The notes under the pieces were generated by a model. That model was not told where the DNA came from. It searched no databases and was given only the letters and a program-made list of their open reading frames with translations. A program made the translations under genes and the position numbers. DNA of 46,643 nt from Candidatus Magnetobacterium casense (lineage in GTDB: Bacteria; Nitrospirota; Thermodesulfovibrionia; Thermodesulfovibrionales; Magnetobacteriaceae), in NCBI RefSeq assembly GCF_000714715.1, contig NZ_JMFO01000024.1:1-46643 (forward strand). Reading direction: 5' to 3'. This document shows, piece after piece, positions 7,206 through 14,874 of this stretch (its first letter is position 1; every line of letters begins with the position of its first letter).

Positions 7206-9197
7206 GTGGAGATGTCAGGCCTCATACCGTCAAAAGACGCTATTGTCAATGTCATAGAGCCGGGGAACAGGGAGCTTCCTGTCGTATCCGTAGCGGTTGT
7301 AAAGATGCTGAGGATGGCCAACCAGGATGACGTCCCCATTGCAGACCTGGTCAGACTGGTAGAGACAGAACCCACTATTGCATCGAGGATTCTCAAGCTG
7401 GTCAACTCACCTGCATACAGGATAAGGCACAGCATAACCGATATCAGGGAAGCTGTTGAGGTGCTTGGTGTGTCGACTGTCTGGTCGCTGGCATTAGAGA
7501 TATCCCTGTATGAGCAGTTCTTTACGGGTAGTATACGGCCTCGTTTTGATCGTATATTTTTCTGGCAACACTGCTTGTCGGTGGCGTGTCTGAGCAGGGC
7601 TATAGCGCAGGAGGTCGGATATCGAAACCACAACGAGGCCTATATCTCCGGCTTACTTCACGACCTGGGCAAGATAATAATAGAGACGTCCGGACATATC
7701 ACCTATTCTGATTTCATGGACAATCTCCCAACGATAAACGGGCTACTTATCGAGGAAGAGGTCAAGTTTGTCGGCATGGGGCATGACGAAGTTGGGGCGT
7801 TCTTTTCGCAGCTTTGGGGGTTTCCGGAGTTTGTCACGTTGGTGATAAGGTACCACCATCAACGCTTTGAGCACCTCAACCTTGACCAGGACAACTCGCT
7901 CCTGGTGTCCATTGTATCACTAGCAAACCTCATCGCCTGGACCCAGGGCATAGGCTCCGTAAATATCGTAAGACACCCAATCCTCCAACCGGAATCCCTC
8001 AAGGCCATAGACATAGGCAAGCTCAACCTGCACCACCTCGTTGACAGACTTGATATAGAATTGAGGCATCTTGCCCAGTTCTACAACTTCAGTTTCCCGA
8101 CGATTGACAAGTTTCGTGAAAACCTCCTGCGGGCAAACATCGCCCTCAGCAAGAAACACACGCAGTACTTCTATCTCATACCCTCAACGGAGGACATTTC
8201 ACAAGTACCCGATATCTCAAAGAGCCTGACCGCCCCACACAGCAGCCTTGATAGTGCAACGATAATCGATGTCACCCTCAAGGCAATCCAGGCAGACTTC
8301 CACTACGACCGCCTCTATCTGATGAATATCGACGAGGTTACACGGAGTCTGAAGGTCAAGGCACTCCATGAGACAGCCCCTGGGGGTAGTCTGGAGGTCG
8401 GTTTTTGCATTGTACTTACGCCATACATGGAGGGGTTCATCGAATGTCTGAGGAAAAAGAGGCCGCTTATCATCCACGGTTCAACCATCCAGGAGTGTCG
8501 CCTGCTCAATAAGATGGGGATCAAGGAGATGGGCATCGTTGCGTTGACAAACAACAACCAGATACTGGGCATCATCGGTGTTGACAACATAGTGTCGAGG
8601 GCATCCATACACCAGCACGACCTCTCGTATGTCGGCATGGTTGCAAATGAGCTTGGCATGGCCCTTGAACACGCAAGCATATTTGAGAAGTACAAGGTCA
8701 GGGCAACCATAGATGCCCTCACCCGCGTACACAACCGCGGCTCGCTGGACGAGCTGCTTGCCACCAGTTTCAGCCAAGCCAGGCAACACAACACGACTCT
8801 TGCCGTTGCCATGATAGACATCGACCACTTCAAACGCTTCAACGATTCCTTTGGCCACCAGGTCGGGGACAGTGTGCTGAAACTCATAGCCTCAACAATA
8901 GTCAAGCTCTCAAGACCGGGGGATTACGTAGGACGTTATGGCGGTGAGGAGTTCGTTGTCATCTTAAACGGCACCGGTTTTGACAATGCAACGTTCTATG
9001 CCGAGCGGTTGCGCAAGGAAGTCGAAAAACTTGGCAGAACATTATTAAAACGTTTCCGGGGGCATTTGCTTACGATCAGCGTCGGCGTCGCAGTTTGTGA
9101 TCCCTCGATAAAGGATGTCAACGAACTGGTAAGAAAGGCCGACAATGCCCTCTACGCAGCGAAGAGTCAGGGAAGAAACCGCATCATCGGCCTTTGA
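7206..9197 (+). CDS. HDOD-GAF-GGDEF diguanylate cyclase
   Basis: 663 residues, cytoplasmic. The HDOD domain (about 20-215) includes ELPVVSVAVVKML, LVNSPAY and an HD pair at 152-153 (SGLLHDLGKI). A GAF domain (about 335-485) follows, then GGDEF (about 500-660). The active loop is GGEEF at residues 579-583, preceded by an intact RxxD inhibitory site (RPGD) five residues upstream, and the substrate motif MIDIDHFKRFNDSFGHQVGD is complete. It should therefore make c-di-GMP from two GTP with product inhibition. Start is GTG 7206 (ATG 7212 is an alternative), seven bases after the chemoreceptor stop, so an operon is likely. Together with the HD-GYP protein at 13810-14874 it brackets the type IV pilin locus, which c-di-GMP often controls. 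Confidence 0.93.
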   Translation: MEMSGLIPSKDAIVNVIEPGNRELPVVSVAVVKMLRMANQDDVPIADLVRLVETEPTIASRILKLVNSPAYRIRHSITDIREAVEVLGVSTVWSLALEISLYEQFFTGSIRPRFDRIFFWQHCLSVACLSRAIAQEVGYRNHNEAYISGLLHDLGKIIIETSGHITYSDFMDNLPTINGLLIEEEVKFVGMGHDEVGAFFSQLWGFPEFVTLVIRYHHQRFEHLNLDQDNSLLVSIVSLANLIAWTQGIGSVNIVRHPILQPESLKAIDIGKLNLHHLVDRLDIELRHLAQFYNFSFPTIDKFRENLLRANIALSKKHTQYFYLIPSTEDISQVPDISKSLTAPHSSLDSATIIDVTLKAIQADFHYDRLYLMNIDEVTRSLKVKALHETAPGGSLEVGFCIVLTPYMEGFIECLRKKRPLIIHGSTIQECRLLNKMGIKEMGIVALTNNNQILGIIGVDNIVSRASIHQHDLSYVGMVANELGMALEHASIFEKYKVRATIDALTRVHNRGSLDELLATSFSQARQHNTTLAVAMIDIDHFKRFNDSFGHQVGDSVLKLIASTIVKLSRPGDYVGRYGGEEFVVILNGTGFDNATFYAERLRKEVEKLGRTLLKRFRGHLLTISVGVAVCDPSIKDVNELVRKADNALYAAKSQGRNRIIGL

Positions 9198-9280
9198 AAA
9201 ACGCCTGTTGAGGTAAATTTTTTGTTTGCGTGCTGAGACAGAGTTAGCCGACCGGCAAGAGCCAGTTATGTCAAACGCAC

Positions 9281-9304
9281 TGACATTTTGTGTCATACAT
9301 GACA
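9281..9304. promoter_or_regulatory. TGTCA-type activator sites upstream of pilA copy 1
   Basis: TGACA (9281-9285), TGTCA (9291-9295) and TGACA (9300-9304) form two overlapping inverted repeats about 90-113 bases upstream of the predicted transcription start, the usual distance for a sigma-54 enhancer-binding protein. Known PilR sites in Pseudomonas contain repeated (C/G)TGTC cores, so a PilR-like activator is the best candidate. The block is conserved at 10195-10218. Confidence 0.55.
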
Positions 9305-9367
9305 GAATATGGCGCTCTGAAACGCTCCTGCGCAGTCGTATAGAGGCATGTATGGAGGACTTGCCTC

Positions 9368-9383
9368 TGGCATGATAACTGCA
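9368..9383 (+). promoter_or_regulatory. Sigma-54 (-24/-12) promoter of pilA copy 1
   Basis: TGGCATGATAACTGCA keeps the GG and GC dinucleotides of the sigma-54 consensus (TGGCACG-N4-TTGCA) at the right spacing, with two mismatches. Transcription would start near 9394, giving a leader of about 97 bases. Confidence 0.65.
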
Positions 9384-9490
9384 ACATTATAGGCATAACG
9401 AGTTTCAAATTGATATCTGAATACAGATAAACTAACGACTGGTTTTTAACCGTCGAAAAAAAACGTACCAACGTAAGTAGGAGGATTGAC

Positions 9491-10051
9491 ATGTTTAAGG
9501 TAGTGTCAGAGATGAGCAAGAGGGACGAAAGAGGTTTTACCCTGATCGAGTTATTGATCGTTATAGCGATTATCGGCATATTGACCGCTATAGCAGTGCC
9601 GGCGTTCTTGGGGCAGAGAGAGAAAGCAAAGGTGAGAGCAGTTGAGTCAGGAGCAAAGGGAGCCGTATCAGACCTGCAGGGATATCTGGATTCCTATGTG
9701 GCAGGAGACCCGTACATAATTGTAACCAGCACGGCAGGCGCACAAGGTTGCGTAGAAGCCACAAATGGTACGGCAACAGGCAAGACCTGTCAGGCAATGT
9801 ACAACCAGGCCAGCACAAGCACATACACCGCATTCCCGGGCGGTATCACGGATATACTTAACGACTTTGTAAACCACCACACATACAAGGGCGACAAGAG
9901 CCCGTTTACAGGAGCATCACTGTTTGTCACAACCCACACCACAGAGGGTGAGGTATTTGTAACCCCAAGTGGTACACGTGCGGTCAACATCACTGCATAC
10001 GCCACGGATACCACCTCTCCGATCTTCAGCCAGGTGGTTACAACAAGGTAA
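9491..10051 (+). CDS. pilA: Type IV major pilin, tandem copy 1
   Basis: 186-residue prepilin with a 15-residue class IVa leader (ending RDERG) cut by PilD before Phe16. The mature N-terminus is FTLIELLIVIAIIGILTAIA, with the essential Glu at mature position 5. The hydrophobic alpha-1 helix is followed by a C-terminal head with one Cys pair (GCVEA...GKTC) that could form a disulfide. AGGAGG six bases before ATG 9491 fixes the start. The protein is identical to that of the second copy at 10403-10963; I count about ten synonymous base changes. Polymerised in the periplasm, it would form pili for twitching, adhesion or DNA uptake. It has its own sigma-54-like promoter and its own terminator (10098-10135). 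Confidence 0.96.
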   Translation: MFKVVSEMSKRDERGFTLIELLIVIAIIGILTAIAVPAFLGQREKAKVRAVESGAKGAVSDLQGYLDSYVAGDPYIIVTSTAGAQGCVEATNGTATGKTCQAMYNQASTSTYTAFPGGITDILNDFVNHHTYKGDKSPFTGASLFVTTHTTEGEVFVTPSGTRAVNITAYATDTTSPIFSQVVTTR

Positions 10052-10097
10052 GCCTTTCTCCAACAAGGACGTCATAGTCCTATAGTAATGAAATCAG

Positions 10098-10135
10098 AGC
10101 AGGCAGGGGCATACGTACCCCCTGCCTGCTTTTTT
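10098..10135 (+). terminator. Rho-independent terminator after pilA copy 1
   Basis: AGCAGGCAGGGG (10098-10109) pairs with CCCCTGCCTGCT (10119-10130), followed by a T run: a 12-bp stem that ends the first pilA transcript before the second promoter. Confidence 0.9.
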
Positions 10136-10194
10136 GGTTTGCTGGCTGACACAGAGTTCAGTTGCCAGGCGAGATGCAGCCAAGCCAAACGCAC

Positions 10195-10218
10195 TGACAT
10201 TTTGTGTCACACATGACA
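10195..10218. promoter_or_regulatory. TGTCA-type activator sites upstream of pilA copy 2
   Basis: The same TGACA-N5-TGTCA-N4-TGACA arrangement as at 9281-9304, with one base changed in the second spacer. Its conservation between diverging copies argues that it is functional. Confidence 0.55.
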
Positions 10219-10280
10219 GAATATGGCGCTCTGAGTTGGCCATACACCGGCATAAACGGGCATATTTTCATAGTCGCATC

Positions 10281-10296
10281 TGGCACGATTACTGCA
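10281..10296 (+). promoter_or_regulatory. Sigma-54 (-24/-12) promoter of pilA copy 2
   Basis: TGGCACGATTACTGCA differs from the sigma-54 consensus at one position only, a better match than copy 1. Copy 2 may therefore be the stronger transcript. Confidence 0.75.
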
Positions 10297-10402
10297 ATAC
10301 TTATAGACATAACGAGTTTCAGTTGATATCTGAATACAGATAAACTAACGACTGGTTTTTAACCGTCGAAAAAAACGTACCAACGTAATTAGGAGGATTG
10401 AC

Positions 10403-10963
10403 ATGTTTAAGGTAGTGTCAGAGATGAGCAAGAGGGACGAAAGAGGTTTTACCCTGATCGAGTTATTGATCGTTATAGCGATTATCGGTATATTGACCGC
10501 TATAGCAGTGCCGGCGTTCTTGGGGCAGAGAGAGAAAGCAAAGGTGAGAGCAGTTGAGTCAGGAGCAAAGGGAGCCGTATCAGACCTGCAGGGATATCTG
10601 GATTCCTATGTAGCAGGAGACCCATATATAATCGTAACCAGCACGGCAGGCGCACAGGGTTGCGTAGAAGCCACAAATGGTACGGCAACAGGCAAGACCT
10701 GTCAGGCAATGTACAACCAGGCCAGCACAAGCACATACACCGCATTCCCGGGCGGTATCACGGATATACTTAATGACTTTGTAAACCACCACACATACAA
10801 GGGCGACAAGAGCCCGTTTACAGGAGCATCACTGTTTGTCACAACCCACACCACAGAGGGTGAGGTATTTGTAACCCCAAGTGGTACACGTGCGGTCAAC
10901 ATCACTGCATACGCCACGGATACCACCTCCCCGATCTTCAGCCAGGTGGTTACAACCAGATAA
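10403..10963 (+). CDS. pilA: Type IV major pilin, tandem copy 2
   Basis: Encodes exactly the same 186 residues as the copy at 9491-10051, with the same leader, AGGAGG ribosome-binding site and start. Base differences are all silent, clustered around the codons for YVAGDPYIIV and at the last two codons. Identical proteins with silent drift suggest either a recent duplication, gene conversion or strong selection on the sequence. It has its own near-consensus sigma-54 promoter and is followed by a hairpin terminator (10999-11021), then by the TMTC-like gene. Confidence 0.96.
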   Translation: MFKVVSEMSKRDERGFTLIELLIVIAIIGILTAIAVPAFLGQREKAKVRAVESGAKGAVSDLQGYLDSYVAGDPYIIVTSTAGAQGCVEATNGTATGKTCQAMYNQASTSTYTAFPGGITDILNDFVNHHTYKGDKSPFTGASLFVTTHTTEGEVFVTPSGTRAVNITAYATDTTSPIFSQVVTTR

Positions 10964-10998
10964 GCGATTCTCTCCAACAAGGATAACTTAAAGGGCAT

Positions 10999-11021
10999 AA
11001 GGGGCAGCAATGCCCCTTTTT
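10999..11021 (+). terminator. Rho-independent terminator after pilA copy 2
   Basis: AAGGGGCA and TGCCCCTT form an 8-bp stem with a 4-base loop followed by T's. An ATG inside it (11010) is in frame with the next gene but is not a credible start. Confidence 0.85.
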
Positions 11022-11069
11022 GCTTCTCTGTACCAAACGAGGCATTCTAAACATAAAAGGGATTTGAAC

Positions 11070-12854
11070 GTGGAAACAGTCAACGATTATATAAAGAGAA
11101 ACTATGTGCTCATGTCTATGACAGGGGTAATGGTGTTTATTTGCACGTTTTTGCTCTATCTGCCGACATTATATAATGCCCCCGTGTGGGATGACCTGCA
11201 TGTAATTAATACTTACACCCTGATTGATAAAAACAACCCTTATGATTTTTTGTTCAATAGTTATCTGTACTATCGTCCGCTCGTTTATATCTCCATGCTC
11301 GCAGACCACCGCATATGGGGAACAAACCCCTTTGGCTACCACCTGACTAATTGCCTGATACACAGTACCAATGCATTGCTGCTCTTTGTATCACTTGTGT
11401 ATTTCTTGCAAATCCCCCTGCCGTCAAGTACAAACAATACAGCGGACAAGGCGATGTTGCTCATGCCGCTGCTGTCATCCCTGCTCTTTGCATCTCACCC
11501 CATTAACACGGAGGCGGTGGCATGGATATCGGGCAGGACAGACCTGCTGGCAACAACGTTTTTCTTGCCGGCCCTGCTGTCGTTTATGGTCTACGAAAGA
11601 GACAGGCAGACAAAGGCCCTGATTGTCTGTGCCGTATTTTTCTTTTTTTCGCTGATGTCAAAGGAAAACGGTATCTCCTTTGCCATCGTGGCCGTTATTT
11701 ACGCACTGATGACACGGATGAACAAAAGGCACATAATAATGGCCATTGGTGTGTTGTCAACCGTAGTCTGTTTGTACTTTGTCCTGAGAAAGGGTGGTGG
11801 TCTCAGGGATGTCTTGCTGAAACCAGGCTCCAGGGGCGCCTTTCTGTCCTCAGACGTATCGGCGGGAGGGCTTATACACACCGTTGTCTATGGATGTGCA
11901 TTTTATGTCGAAAAACTGCTCCTGCCCATCAATCTGACTCTTATGCCAAAGATTCCGGCCAATCCCGTCTATATACCCGTTTTCTTGCTACCGGTTGTCT
12001 GTGGCGTAATCTTGGCCGTAAGGGGTTTTAAGACGGAACTATTTTACCTGTTGTGGGTGGCAGTGACACTGATGCCATCGCTGACTATAATGTTTTCGCA
12101 GGTGGCAAACCCCCTGGGGGAACGCTACCTGTATCTGCCCTCGGCAGGCTTTGCCTCTCTGGCTGTATTTGCAGGGTATAAGCTCCTTGGCAGCAAAACC
12201 CTTATCGTCGCTGTGACCATACTCCTGATGACATTTTCATATATGACCCACGACAGACTCAAGGTCTGGAAAAATGACCTGGCGCTATGGCAGGATACTG
12301 TAGAGAAAACCCCCGACTCCGTAGTCGCCCACACAAACTACGCCATAGCACTACTGCAGGAAAAAAATCTCAAGGCAGCCGAAGACGAACTCACCATCGC
12401 CATGAAACTCCCCACCAAGAGCCAGGAACAAACCTCTATCATCCTCAACACCCTTGCAACACTCCATATGAAGAGAAATGACTACGTAAAGGCCCAAGCA
12501 CTACTGCACTCTGCCATCGCCGAAGACCCCAATAATCTCAATGCATACAACAACCTCGGCTACCTCTACATGCGCCAATCCGAACTCAACGCAGACGACA
12601 AACCGGCACTGCTGCTAAAGGCAACAGCCCTCTTTGAAAAGGCCCTCAGCGTCTCCCCAACCCTGATACACACCCGCTTTAACCTTGCCCTGTGCTACCT
12701 CGAACTGAATAAACTCGAGCAGGCCGAGGCCGCCTTCTCTGCCGTGATAGACAGCGAGCCGGGAGGGGAACTATCAAAAAATGCCATCAATTTCCTGCGC
12801 CTTACCATAATGCGCAAAGAGGAAAAACTAAAAACCAACAGATTGTTAAGGTAA
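11070..12854 (+). CDS. TMTC-like membrane protein: GT-C-type multi-span domain plus TPRs, in pilin locus
   Basis: GTG 11070 is chosen because AAAGGGA (11056-11062) lies seven bases ahead; the longer frame from ATG 11010 starts inside a terminator. 594 residues. About 10-11 membrane spans occupy residues 15-410. The first outside loop has an Asp-Asp pair (VWDDLHV, Asp41-42) and then RPLVYISMLAD, FGYHLTN and FASHPINTEAVAWISGR. This is the pattern of TMTC/protein O-mannosyltransferase-like GT-C proteins, which use lipid-linked sugars. The C-terminal third has at least three TPRs (NTLATLHMKRNDYVKAQALL; AYNNLGYLYMRQSELNAD; LALCYLELNKLEQAEAAF). Placed between pilA and a second prepilin gene, it may glycosylate pilin; that is inference. 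A clear paralogue is at 40282-41868. Other possibility: a TPR-anchored assembly factor without transferase activity. Confidence 0.8.
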   Translation: METVNDYIKRNYVLMSMTGVMVFICTFLLYLPTLYNAPVWDDLHVINTYTLIDKNNPYDFLFNSYLYYRPLVYISMLADHRIWGTNPFGYHLTNCLIHSTNALLLFVSLVYFLQIPLPSSTNNTADKAMLLMPLLSSLLFASHPINTEAVAWISGRTDLLATTFFLPALLSFMVYERDRQTKALIVCAVFFFFSLMSKENGISFAIVAVIYALMTRMNKRHIIMAIGVLSTVVCLYFVLRKGGGLRDVLLKPGSRGAFLSSDVSAGGLIHTVVYGCAFYVEKLLLPINLTLMPKIPANPVYIPVFLLPVVCGVILAVRGFKTELFYLLWVAVTLMPSLTIMFSQVANPLGERYLYLPSAGFASLAVFAGYKLLGSKTLIVAVTILLMTFSYMTHDRLKVWKNDLALWQDTVEKTPDSVVAHTNYAIALLQEKNLKAAEDELTIAMKLPTKSQEQTSIILNTLATLHMKRNDYVKAQALLHSAIAEDPNNLNAYNNLGYLYMRQSELNADDKPALLLKATALFEKALSVSPTLIHTRFNLALCYLELNKLEQAEAAFSAVIDSEPGGELSKNAINFLRLTIMRKEEKLKTNRLLR

Positions 12855-12903
12855 CATAAATTATGTTAGGATCAATCATTGATAGAAAAAAAGGAGGCAA
12901 TTT

Positions 12904-13383
12904 ATGGAGAAAGCGAGATTTGAAATCTCTGATACACTAAAAGACAAAGGATTCACCCTGGTGGAGGTACTGGTAACGTTGGTAATAATGTCTATACTTG
13001 CTGCCGTGGCCATACCGACCTATCTGGGACAGCGGGATAAAGCAAGAAGGGCTGAGGCAAAGGAAAACCTTGAGGCTATCAGGTTGCATCTTGAGCAGTA
13101 CTTTAATGAAAACGGCTGTTACTACCGGACAGGGGGACCACCAACAGTATGCACGAATGCAACGATTTCCGGTGTTACAGCCATACAGGCATTTCTGCCG
13201 GGCTTTAAGCCGGGTAACACGGCGGCGTTGAACTTTGTCTACTCCATCACCACCACCGGTACGGCCACTGCTTATGTAGCCGGTGCCGTTGATAAAGCCG
13301 TCTCAACCTCTGTCTCATCAGGGGCAACATGCGCCAGTAGCGAGCTGAAGATAGATAACAACAACAACAGGTGCGGCTTTTAA
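12904..13383 (+). CDS. Type IV prepilin (PilE-like, second pilin)
   Basis: 159 residues, start fixed by AAAAAGGAGG before ATG 12904. The 16-residue leader ends KDKG; the mature N-terminus FTLVEVLVTLVIMSILAAVA has Glu5. Next come PTYLGQRDKARRAEAKENLEAI and a head with two Cys in CYYRTGGPPTVC. A C-terminal pair (ATCASSELK...RCGF) resembles the disulfide-bound D-region of PilE-type pilins. It differs strongly from the two identical PilA copies, so it is more likely a minor pilin or the pilin of a separate fibre. It follows the TMTC-like gene by 49 bases. Confidence 0.92.
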   Translation: MEKARFEISDTLKDKGFTLVEVLVTLVIMSILAAVAIPTYLGQRDKARRAEAKENLEAIRLHLEQYFNENGCYYRTGGPPTVCTNATISGVTAIQAFLPGFKPGNTAALNFVYSITTTGTATAYVAGAVDKAVSTSVSSGATCASSELKIDNNNNRCGF

Positions 13384-13399
13384 TGCAAAGGATAATATT

Positions 13400-13600
13400 G
13401 TGACAATTGAAACCGAACAAGAAGAGGACGGACGCTGGATTGCAGAGGTGCCCGACATTGCCGGTGCACTTGCCTATGGAGATACTCGCAATGAGGCCAT
13501 TGTACATGTAAAGGTACTAGCGTTACGAATAATGGCAGATCGCCTGGAAGAAATGGAAGTTGTTCCAGAGATGGATGAACTATTTTCAGTAACAGCGTGA
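13400..13600 (+). CDS. hicB: HicB-family antitoxin (orphan)
   Basis: 66 residues from GTG 13400, with AAAGGA seven bases ahead. The sequence TIETEQEEDGRWIAEVPDIAGALAYGDTRNEAI ... ADRLEE...PEMDELFSV is a full-length short HicB antitoxin, which folds as a partial RNase H-like domain and neutralises the HicA mRNA-cleaving toxin. The stop overlaps the GTG start of a HicA reading frame that is broken after about 20-30 residues (13597-13693). It is therefore probably an orphan antitoxin kept after toxin loss. It sits 16 bases after the PilE-like gene. Confidence 0.88.
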   Translation: MTIETEQEEDGRWIAEVPDIAGALAYGDTRNEAIVHVKVLALRIMADRLEEMEVVPEMDELFSVTA

Positions 13601-13693
13601 GCACATGGCCAACTGTAAAAGCAAAACAGGTATTGGCCGCACTGTTGAGGATTATAGCTCATTTGGGTTGCATACGATACAAAAAAAGAAAGG
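13597..13693 (+). pseudogene. hicA: hicA toxin remnant truncated by a GC-rich repeat
   Basis: Starting at GTG 13597 (overlapping the hicB stop by four bases) the frame reads VSTWPTVKAKQVLAALLRI, which matches the start of long-form HicA toxins (S-x-WP-x-VKAKxVLAALLRIGW). After that the sequence degenerates (IAHLGCIRYKKRK) and runs into GC-rich repeat copy 4. The catalytic GSH(R) motif and the rest of the double-stranded-RNA-binding fold are absent. The toxin should be inactive. Confidence 0.7.
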
Positions 13694-13780
13694 GGCGGCT
13701 CCGCTTCTTTTTCGCTCCAGGTCGCACCTGGCCCCTTCAGAACCCCCTGCAAGGGGGCCAGCCCCCTTGACCCCATTTTA
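13685..13780. repeat. GC-rich palindromic repeat, copy 4 (in hicA remnant)
   Basis: Contains GGGGCGGCTCCGC, a CAGGTCGCACCTGG palindrome, and ends with CCAGCCCCCTTGACCCCATT. It begins where hicA homology ends and fills the space to the converging HD-GYP gene. Confidence 0.8.
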
Positions 13781-13809
13781 CCATCCTTTTTTAAGAGGAT
13801 ACGTGTATT

Positions 13810-14874
13810 TCAATCTTGGAATGCTCGAAATATATCGGAGAAGTCCAGGGCAGCTTTTTTGAATGCCTCAAGTATCTCCGGCTCGAAGTGCTGTGGCATA
13901 GTCCTGCCGTCACCTGTTGTAATGATCTCATAGGTCCTGCCATGGCCCAAGGGGGATTTATATGGCCTCTTCATCATCAGGGCATCGTACTGGTCGCAGA
14001 TCATAACAATCCGTGCAGGTAGCGGGATATGCTCGCCGCTGAGGCCACCAGGATAACCAGAGCCATCCCACCTTTCATGGTGACGCAGGGCAATGGTCTC
14101 AGCCATAGCAATTTTGGCATTTGAGGAACCCTTAAGCATGTTGTTGCCTATTGTTGTATGCCCTTTCATGATTTCAAACTCCTCTTTAGTGAGGGCGCCA
14201 GGTTTAAGGAGAATACCGTCTGCTATCCCTATCTTTCCAATGTCGTGCAGGGTGCTGGCAAATACAATGTCGTCAATGAAATCGGCAGACATGCCCAACA
14301 CCTCTGAAAGCCTCTTACAATAGAGGCCAATCCGTGTCAGGTGTGAACCCGTGTCGGTATCCCTGCACTCGGCAGCAGCGGTAAGACGCCTCAGAAGCTC
14401 ATCGTTAAGGTCTCTGACCACCATCAGGGCATCACCCAACTCCTTAGTCCTTTGTTCAACCGTAAATTCAAGACTACGCTTATAATCTTTCTCCAACTTG
14501 ATAAGCTCATTGAATCTTACGGCTTTTTCAACAGCCAATATAAGGTCATCAGGGGCATAAGGTTTGGTGATAAAGTCGAAGGCATTTTTTCTGACAGCTT
14601 CAATAGTTGTTTTGAGCTCAACAAAGGCCGTCATAAGAATTACAGGGGTTTCAATGCCACTTGCCTTTACCTCCCCTATGAGTTCAAGCCCTGACATGCC
14701 AGGCATCTTTATATCCGTAACCACTGCGTCATAGCTACCACGCTTTAACATATCAAGGGCTTCCTTACCACTTGAAGCAGGGGAAACATCATAGCCCTCT
14801 TCCTCAAGTATTATAACCACGGAATTTAATAATGTCTTGTCGTCATCCACTATAAGCAATCTTGCCTTGCTCAC
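13810..14874 (-). CDS. Response regulator with HD-GYP c-di-GMP phosphodiesterase domain
   Basis: 354 residues. The N-terminal receiver (1-125) is complete: VDDD, VVTDIKMPG with the phosphoacceptor Asp, MTA, and ITKPY with Lys. A linker helix leads to the HD-GYP domain (about 155-335) with the metal ligands H-D in TLHDIGKIGI, the KGHT motif and HHERWDGSGYPGGL. These are the signatures of active c-di-GMP phosphodiesterases. Start is GTG 14874, which overlaps the stop of the hybrid kinase gene in a GTGA junction, so translation is coupled and the kinase is the obvious phosphate donor. Its output would lower c-di-GMP, opposing the cyclase at 7206-9197. Confidence 0.94.
   Translation of the reverse strand: MSKARLLIVDDDKTLLNSVVIILEEEGYDVSPASSGKEALDMLKRGSYDAVVTDIKMPGMSGLELIGEVKASGIETPVILMTAFVELKTTIEAVRKNAFDFITKPYAPDDLILAVEKAVRFNELIKLEKDYKRSLEFTVEQRTKELGDALMVVRDLNDELLRRLTAAAECRDTDTGSHLTRIGLYCKRLSEVLGMSADFIDDIVFASTLHDIGKIGIADGILLKPGALTKEEFEIMKGHTTIGNNMLKGSSNAKIAMAETIALRHHERWDGSGYPGGLSGEHIPLPARIVMICDQYDALMMKRPYKSPLGHGRTYEIITTGDGRTMPQHFEPEILEAFKKAALDFSDIFRAFQD

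Larger units (their letters stand above)
10137..10402 (+). promoter_or_regulatory. Duplicated pilA upstream region (compare 9225-9490)
   Basis: The 266 bases before copy 2 repeat those before copy 1 at a period of 912 bases. The TGTCA cluster (10195-10218), the sigma-54 promoter and the last 95 bases up to the ribosome-binding site are nearly identical. The segment between activator sites and promoter (about 10235-10275) has diverged almost completely. Copy 2 replaces the ACGCTCC... stretch of copy 1 with unrelated sequence. Confidence 0.75.
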
